Positions 12,684 through 16,256 of a DNA stretch of 16,256 nt are shown here, piece by piece. The stretch's first letter is position 1. Every line of letters starts with the position of its first letter. The stretch comes from Porticoccus sp. (lineage in GTDB: Bacteria > Pseudomonadota > Gammaproteobacteria > Pseudomonadales > Porticoccaceae). Position numbers and translations under genes: made by a program. The stretch covers positions 1 through 16,256 of the forward strand of contig JALQUJ010000036.1 of NCBI GenBank assembly GCA_023263825.1, written 5' to 3'. The notes below the pieces were generated by a model, which had not been told where the DNA came from, ran no database searches, and saw only the letters and a list, made by a program, of their open reading frames with translations.

Positions 12684-13682
12684 ATGCAAACATCAGTAAA
12701 TGAGTTTTTGACACCACGCACCATTGATGTAACAGAATTAAGTCCAACTCGTGCAAAAGTAGTTCTAGAGCCTCTTGAGCGTGGTTTTGGGCACACATTG
12801 GGTAACGCTTTACGCCGTATCCTTCTTTCTTCAATGGCTGGATCGGCAATTGTTGAGGTAGAGATAGAAGGCGTCTTGCACGAGTACAGCAGTATTGAAG
12901 GCGTTCAAGAAGATGTCATTGAAATTCTTCTGAATCTTAAAGATGTTGCTATTGTATTGAATGAAAAAGACGACGTTACTTTAACTTTGAATAAGAAGGG
13001 TAAAGGTGCTGTCACTGCAGGTGATATCCAGGTAGATAATACTTGTCAAATTAAAAATCCAGACCATGTAATCGCCAACATTACTGGTGATACCGAATTG
13101 AACATGCAATTGCATGTAGTAAAAGGTCGTGGTTATCAGCCTTCTGACATTCGTGCAAATGATGAAGAAGAAACACGAGCCATTGGCCGCTTGCAATTGG
13201 ATGCTACGTTTAGCCCAGCAAGACGAGTTGCTTATGTTGTAGAAAGTGCACGTGTCGAACAGCGTACGGATTTGGATAAGTTGGTTCTGGATTTGGAAAC
13301 GAATGGCACCATTGATCCTGAAGAGGCTATTCGTCGTGCAGCAACCATTTTACAGCAGCAGTTAGCTGTGTTTGTTGACCTTGAAAGCGAAAGCCTTTCA
13401 GAGCCAGCAGAGAAGGAAGAGGAAGTTGATCCTATTCTTCTTCGCCCCGTAGATGATCTTGAATTAACAGTCCGTTCAGCTAATTGCTTGAAGGCCGAGA
13501 GTATCTACTATATTGGTGATCTTATTCAGCGTACCGAAGTTGAATTGTTGAAAACACCGAACTTGGGTAAAAAATCTTTAACAGAAATCAAAGATGTACT
13601 CGCTTCGCGCGGTTTGTCTTTGGGTATGCGCCTGGAAAACTGGCCACCAGCCAGTCTTCGTTCAGAAGGTGAATTAGTTTAA
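12684..13682 (+). CDS. rpoA: RNA polymerase alpha subunit
   Basis: A 332-residue alpha subunit (329 in E. coli). The N-terminal domain dimerises and starts core assembly; the C-terminal domain binds UP elements and activators. In the N-terminal domain EPLERGFGHTLGNALRRILL carries the Arg44-Arg45 pair needed for assembly, followed by EIEGVLHEYSSIEGVQEDV and ARVEQRTDLDKL. A linker rich in Glu and Pro (about residues 233-249) leads to the C-terminal domain, PILLRPVDDLELTVRSANCL, in which Arg264 matches the DNA-contacting Arg265 of E. coli. TPNLGKKSLTEIKDVLASRG and LENWPPAS complete it. Between rpsD and rplQ, as in the usual alpha operon. Confidence 0.97.
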   Translation: MQTSVNEFLTPRTIDVTELSPTRAKVVLEPLERGFGHTLGNALRRILLSSMAGSAIVEVEIEGVLHEYSSIEGVQEDVIEILLNLKDVAIVLNEKDDVTLTLNKKGKGAVTAGDIQVDNTCQIKNPDHVIANITGDTELNMQLHVVKGRGYQPSDIRANDEEETRAIGRLQLDATFSPARRVAYVVESARVEQRTDLDKLVLDLETNGTIDPEEAIRRAATILQQQLAVFVDLESESLSEPAEKEEEVDPILLRPVDDLELTVRSANCLKAESIYYIGDLIQRTEVELLKTPNLGKKSLTEIKDVLASRGLSLGMRLENWPPASLRSEGELV

Positions 13683-13684
13683 TA

Positions 13685-13738
13685 ATTTATTCACGTTAAA
13701 TTGGTGAATAAATAGAGAATTTATTGCTGAGATAGCAA
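13685..13738 (+). other. Two hairpins in the rpoA-rplQ spacer
   Basis: ATTTATTCAC (13685-13694) and GTGAATAAAT (13704-13713) form a perfect 10-bp inverted repeat with a 9-nt loop, starting 2 nt after the rpoA stop. TTGCT (13724-13728) and AGCAA (13734-13738) make a second stem with a 5-nt loop. Neither is followed by a U-run, so they do not look like standard terminators. They could protect or cut the mRNA between rpoA and rplQ; this is inference. Confidence 0.55.
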
Positions 13739-13759
13739 CACTCATAAGGAATTATAATC

Positions 13760-14158
13760 ATGCGTCATCGCTATAGTGGCCGTAAATTGGGCCGTACAGG
13801 TGCCCACAGACGCGCCATGTTCCGTAACATGACAGCGTCTTTGGTTGAGCACGAATTTATTAAAACAACGCTGCCAAAAGCAAAAGAGCTTCGTCGTGTT
13901 GCTGAGCCTCTGATTACATTGGCAAAAAACGACAGCGTAGCAAATCGTAGGTTGGCATTTAGCCGCTTGCAGGACAAGGCTGCAGTAGGCAAGCTATTTG
14001 GTGAGCTGGCGCCGCGGTACGAGAATCGCCCAGGTGGTTATATTCGTATTCTTAAGTGTGGTTTCCGATCAGGTGATGCTGCTCCTATGGCCTATGTTGA
14101 GCTAGTTGATCGTCCGGAAGTGGAAGCGGTCGATATAGAAGAGACTGAGGAAGAGTAA
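13760..14158 (+). CDS. rplQ: 50S ribosomal protein L17
   Basis: A 132-residue L17 (127 in E. coli), a 50S protein at the edge of the tunnel exit. Diagnostic blocks are MRHRYSGRKLGRTGAHRRAM, FRNMTASLVEHEFIKTTLPK, AKELRRVAEPLITLAKNDS, RRLAFSRLQDK and AGCGAC-coded PMAYVELVDRPE near the end. The C-terminus is acidic (DIEETEEE), a slightly longer tail than in E. coli. AAGGAA about 9 nt upstream is the ribosome binding site. It is the last gene of the alpha block and is followed by a strong terminator. Confidence 0.96.
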   Translation: MRHRYSGRKLGRTGAHRRAMFRNMTASLVEHEFIKTTLPKAKELRRVAEPLITLAKNDSVANRRLAFSRLQDKAAVGKLFGELAPRYENRPGGYIRILKCGFRSGDAAPMAYVELVDRPEVEAVDIEETEEE

Positions 14159-14188
14159 ACTTCCTTGGCGAGATTGATATACTCTAAT

Positions 14189-14212
14189 GCCGGACAATAG
14201 TCCGGCTTTTTT
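14189..14212 (+). terminator. Rho-independent terminator of the ribosomal cluster
   Basis: GCCGGAC (14189-14195), an AATA loop and GTCCGGC (14200-14206) form a perfect 7-bp GC-rich stem, followed at once by a run of six T (14207-14212). It lies 30 bp after the rplQ stop and ends the alpha-operon transcript. This is the cleanest terminator in the window. Confidence 0.95.
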
Positions 14213-14254
14213 ATTTCTTGAGATTTCCACCGTTTGCCTCAAAGCTCATTTCAG

Positions 14255-14283
14255 CGGCTCTTTAAGCCGTATATCTTTTTTTT
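14255..14283 (+). terminator. Possible second, weaker terminator
   Basis: CGGCT (14255-14259) and AGCCG (14265-14269) pair around CTTTA, and a run of eight T lies at 14276-14283, but 6 nt separate stem and T-run, more than usual. It may act as a back-up to the strong terminator upstream, or the pairing may be chance. Confidence 0.3.
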
Positions 14284-14311
14284 ACCCTCTGATCTGAAGT
14301 ATGTGCTAGTT

Positions 14312-14340
14312 TTGTCATTATCAGTATGTCGTTTTTTATT
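14312..14340 (+). promoter_or_regulatory. Weak promoter candidate upstream of galE
   Basis: TTGTCA (14312-14317, 5 of 6) with a 17-bp spacer and TTTATT (14335-14340, 4 of 6). The terminators upstream imply that galE needs its own promoter somewhere in 14213-14415. No other pair in that interval fits clearly better. The remaining bases of this 203-bp gap show nothing I recognise. Confidence 0.3.
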
Positions 14341-14415
14341 GAAGGGACTTGGCTGGCTTTCCATTGCGGTAGGCCGATCTGTTAGATAAATAGCTATTTT
14401 GGATAAGGTTGCCTT

Positions 14416-15450
14416 ATGAGAGTTTTAATTACAGGTGGCGCAGGCTACATAGGTAGCCACACGTGTATTGCCTTGCTGGAAGAAGGTCACGAAATAGTCG
14501 TTTTTGATAACCTTTCTAATAGTTCTCTGGTCTCTTTGGAACGGGTTCGTCAGATTACAGGAAAGACTTTTCCTGTGATCGTCGATGATGTGACTGATAG
14601 GTTAGCTTTGGATTCTGTATTTTCTGAGCATAAAATAGATGCAGTTATGCATTTTGCTGGAAAAAAAGCGGTAGGAGAATCCTGTGTTGAGCCTCTTATG
14701 TATTATCAAAACAATGTAGCTGGTACGCTGATATTGTGTGAAGCAATGAAAGCACACGAGATATCAACCTTGATATTCAGCTCTTCTGCTACAGTTTATG
14801 GTGATCCTCATTCAACACCAATCACAGAAGAATTTCCTCTTAGTACAACGAACCCTTATGGCCAATCTAAGTTGATGGTGGAGAACATCCTTCGAGATTT
14901 AATGGCTGCAGATAATTTGTCAGGAAAAAATTTTTGGCAGCTTGGTATCCTTCGTTATTTCAATCCTGTGGGTGCACATAGTAGTGGTTTAATGGGAGAA
15001 GATCCTCAGGGTATACCAAATAATCTGTTGCCTTATATTGCTCAGGTGGCTGTTGGTAAGCTGGATAAGCTATCTGTCTTTGGTGGAGACTATCCAACAC
15101 CAGATGGAAGAGGTATTAGGGACTATATCCATGTGATGGATTTGGCGGAGGGCCACGTAAAGGCATTGCATTTTTTGAGCATGAATAATGTATCTGATTG
15201 CCAGGTATGGAATCTGGGTACAGGCAATGGTTATTCTGTGTTGGAAATGGTTAAAGCATTTGAAGCGGCTTCTCAGTGCCCTGTTCCCTATGAGATAACA
15301 TCAAGGCGTTCAGGTGATATTGCAGAGTGTTGGGCAGATCCATCAAAGGCAAAAAGGGAACTGGGCTGGAAGGCTGGTAGAAATTTGCAGGTTATGATGG
15401 AGGATGCATGGCGTTGGCAGAGTTCGAACCCTAAAGGCTATTCTAGTTAG
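14416..15450 (+). CDS. galE: UDP-glucose 4-epimerase
   Basis: A 344-residue short-chain dehydrogenase/reductase-type epimerase (338 in E. coli GalE) that interconverts UDP-glucose and UDP-galactose with bound NAD in the cytoplasm, feeding cell-surface polysaccharide or galactose use. The Rossmann loop GGAGYIGS is at residues 7-14, FDNLSNSS follows, and the catalytic residues are Ser124 (in SSSATVYG), Tyr148 and Lys152 (in NPYGQSK). LRYFNPVGAHSSG, GIPNNLLPYI and GIRDYIHVMDLA are typical GalE marks. The start has AAGG about 7 nt upstream. Codon use is AT-richer than in the ribosomal genes. It stands alone after the cluster terminators; an exact substrate such as the N-acetyl sugars cannot be decided from sequence. 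Confidence 0.92.
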   Translation: MRVLITGGAGYIGSHTCIALLEEGHEIVVFDNLSNSSLVSLERVRQITGKTFPVIVDDVTDRLALDSVFSEHKIDAVMHFAGKKAVGESCVEPLMYYQNNVAGTLILCEAMKAHEISTLIFSSSATVYGDPHSTPITEEFPLSTTNPYGQSKLMVENILRDLMAADNLSGKNFWQLGILRYFNPVGAHSSGLMGEDPQGIPNNLLPYIAQVAVGKLDKLSVFGGDYPTPDGRGIRDYIHVMDLAEGHVKALHFLSMNNVSDCQVWNLGTGNGYSVLEMVKAFEAASQCPVPYEITSRRSGDIAECWADPSKAKRELGWKAGRNLQVMMEDAWRWQSSNPKGYSS

Positions 15451-15474
15451 CTTGATACAAACTTAATTTTATTT

Positions 15475-15494
15475 AAGCCTATTCAAATGGCTTT
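15475..15494. terminator. Weak hairpin between convergent galE and kinase-like gene
   Basis: AAGCC (15475-15479) pairs with GGCTT (15489-15493) around a 9-nt loop. On the + strand it is followed by TATT, and on the - strand by an AT-rich stretch, so it could serve as a modest bidirectional terminator in the 42-bp gap between the convergent genes. It overlaps the first bases of the kinase-like gene's stop. Confidence 0.35.
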
Positions 15495-16256
15495 ATTCTA
15501 GAGGCAATTGAATGTGGAATGTTGTGCCTACATTCATGTCAGAAGTAATAGCCAGTTGCCCACGATGTTGCTCCGTAATAATGAAGTGAGAGAACGAAAG
15601 GCGTTTTCCTGCATCGTAATCGTTGTCAGATGCGCCATTATCAGAAGAAGTATTGGTGAAAAACGGTTCAAAGATAAATTTCTGCTCCTCATTACTCACA
15701 CCTAGACCGTTATGTTGCACCTTAATCCATAGGGCATCGTAGCATTCGATGACTTGAATTTTTATCGTTGGTTTTATAGTCGGCGTTATATCAGGTTTTA
15801 TTGTCGAAAGATCACCAGGTTGTTGAGCCTCCCCAAGTGCATGACAGGCATGCCGGAAGAGACTCAAAAATACCTGTTGTAGCTCGGATATAAAACCGGG
15901 TATTTGAGGCAGGTTCTCACCATAATCACGCTCTATAGTAATATCTTTGAACCTAAGGCCAGAGGGCACAGAAATAACATCATTTGCGAGTTTTAGCGTG
16001 TTATCGATGATTTTGGGAATATCTGTTAGTTGTTTTTTTCCTCCATGGCTATGGGAAAACTCTAAAAGATTATTCGTCACCGCTAAGACTTGTTTCCCCT
16101 GTAGATCTGCATCCGCCAGTAGGTTTGTTATTTTTTTGATGATGGGTTCAATATCTTGATCATTTTTGGTATTTGTATTTTCTAATTGATCCAGGCTCTT
16201 TTTTAAGTCCTCTAGGATTATTTGAAGTGGTGCACTAATATCATGTGCCATAGTTG
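15493..16256 (-). CDS. Histidine-kinase-like protein with degenerate ATPase domain (partial)
   Basis: The gene reads from the right edge toward 15493; its 5' end is outside the window. A reading frame of 252 residues is open from an internal ATG at 16251, but the frame continues past it (TMAHDIS), so that ATG is probably not the true start. A HisKA-like H-box, MAHDISAPLQIIL, is at residues 1-13 with His3, followed by a long helical pair. The later part resembles an HATPase_c domain: ELQQVFLSLFRHACHAL (N-box position), WIKVQHNGLGV (G1), FIFEPFF (F-box) and VGTTFHIQLPL (end). However the N-box Asn is His134, the G1 Asp is His180, and the G2 glycines are replaced (AGKRLSFS). ATP binding is therefore doubtful. 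It may be a pseudokinase or a sensor working without its own ATPase. No partner regulator is visible. Confidence 0.7.
   Translation of the reverse strand, partial: TMAHDISAPLQIILEDLKKSLDQLENTNTKNDQDIEPIIKKITNLLADADLQGKQVLAVTNNLLEFSHSHGGKKQLTDIPKIIDNTLKLANDVISVPSGLRFKDITIERDYGENLPQIPGFISELQQVFLSLFRHACHALGEAQQPGDLSTIKPDITPTIKPTIKIQVIECYDALWIKVQHNGLGVSNEEQKFIFEPFFTNTSSDNGASDNDYDAGKRLSFSHFIITEQHRGQLAITSDMNVGTTFHIQLPLE

Noticed and set aside
14218..14415. A small gene or RNA gene between the cluster terminator and galE
   Set aside because: No open frame with a start and ribosome binding site, and no tRNA-like fold; only the weak hairpin and promoter candidates listed.

Overview
The window is the conserved ribosomal-protein supercluster of a gammaproteobacterium, read almost entirely from the + strand. 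It opens inside the 3' end of tuf (EF-Tu) and runs through the S10, spc and alpha operons in canonical order: rpsJ-rplCDWB-rpsS-rplV-rpsC-rplP-rpmC-rpsQ, then rplNXE-rpsNH-rplFR-rpsE-rpmD-rplO-secY-rpmJ, then rpsMKD-rpoA-rplQ. Gene content, protein lengths and near-identity to the E. coli proteins as I remember them place it in Gammaproteobacteria. The moderate G+C and tuf directly ahead of rpsJ fit a Cellvibrionales/Pseudomonadales-type marine or soil bacterium, but the genus is a guess from memory. The window contains no mobile element, CRISPR array, tRNA or rRNA.

Layout: 1-83 is the end of tuf. 84-348 holds a hairpin terminator and a near-consensus sigma70 promoter (TTGACA-17-TAGAAT) that should drive the S10 operon. 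349-5424 is the S10 block, 5461-11079 the spc block and 11213-14158 the alpha block, ending at a strong intrinsic terminator (14189-14212). Spacing is tight, often with overlapping stop and start codons. The longer spacers are rpsJ-rplC (130 bp), rpmJ-rpsM (133 bp), rpoA-rplQ (77 bp) and rpsD-rpoA (72 bp); the first three hold clear inverted repeats that could be RNA regulatory or processing sites. After the cluster come a singly transcribed UDP-glucose 4-epimerase gene (galE, +) and, convergent to it, the 3' part of a histidine-kinase-like gene (-) that runs off the window.

Together the main block encodes 28 proteins for ribosome assembly and decoding, the SecY translocon channel and the RNA polymerase alpha subunit. 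These are the products that growth-rate control and ribosomal-protein feedback (L4, S8 and S4 in E. coli) keep in balance.

I see no wholly new system here. The points most worth a second look are: a perfect 19-bp tandem duplication that rewrote the stop codon of rplF; a histidine-kinase-like protein that keeps its H-box but has lost the key N-, G1- and G2-box residues; and a leader before rpsM in which one arm can pair either with a local partner or with the Shine-Dalgarno sequence.
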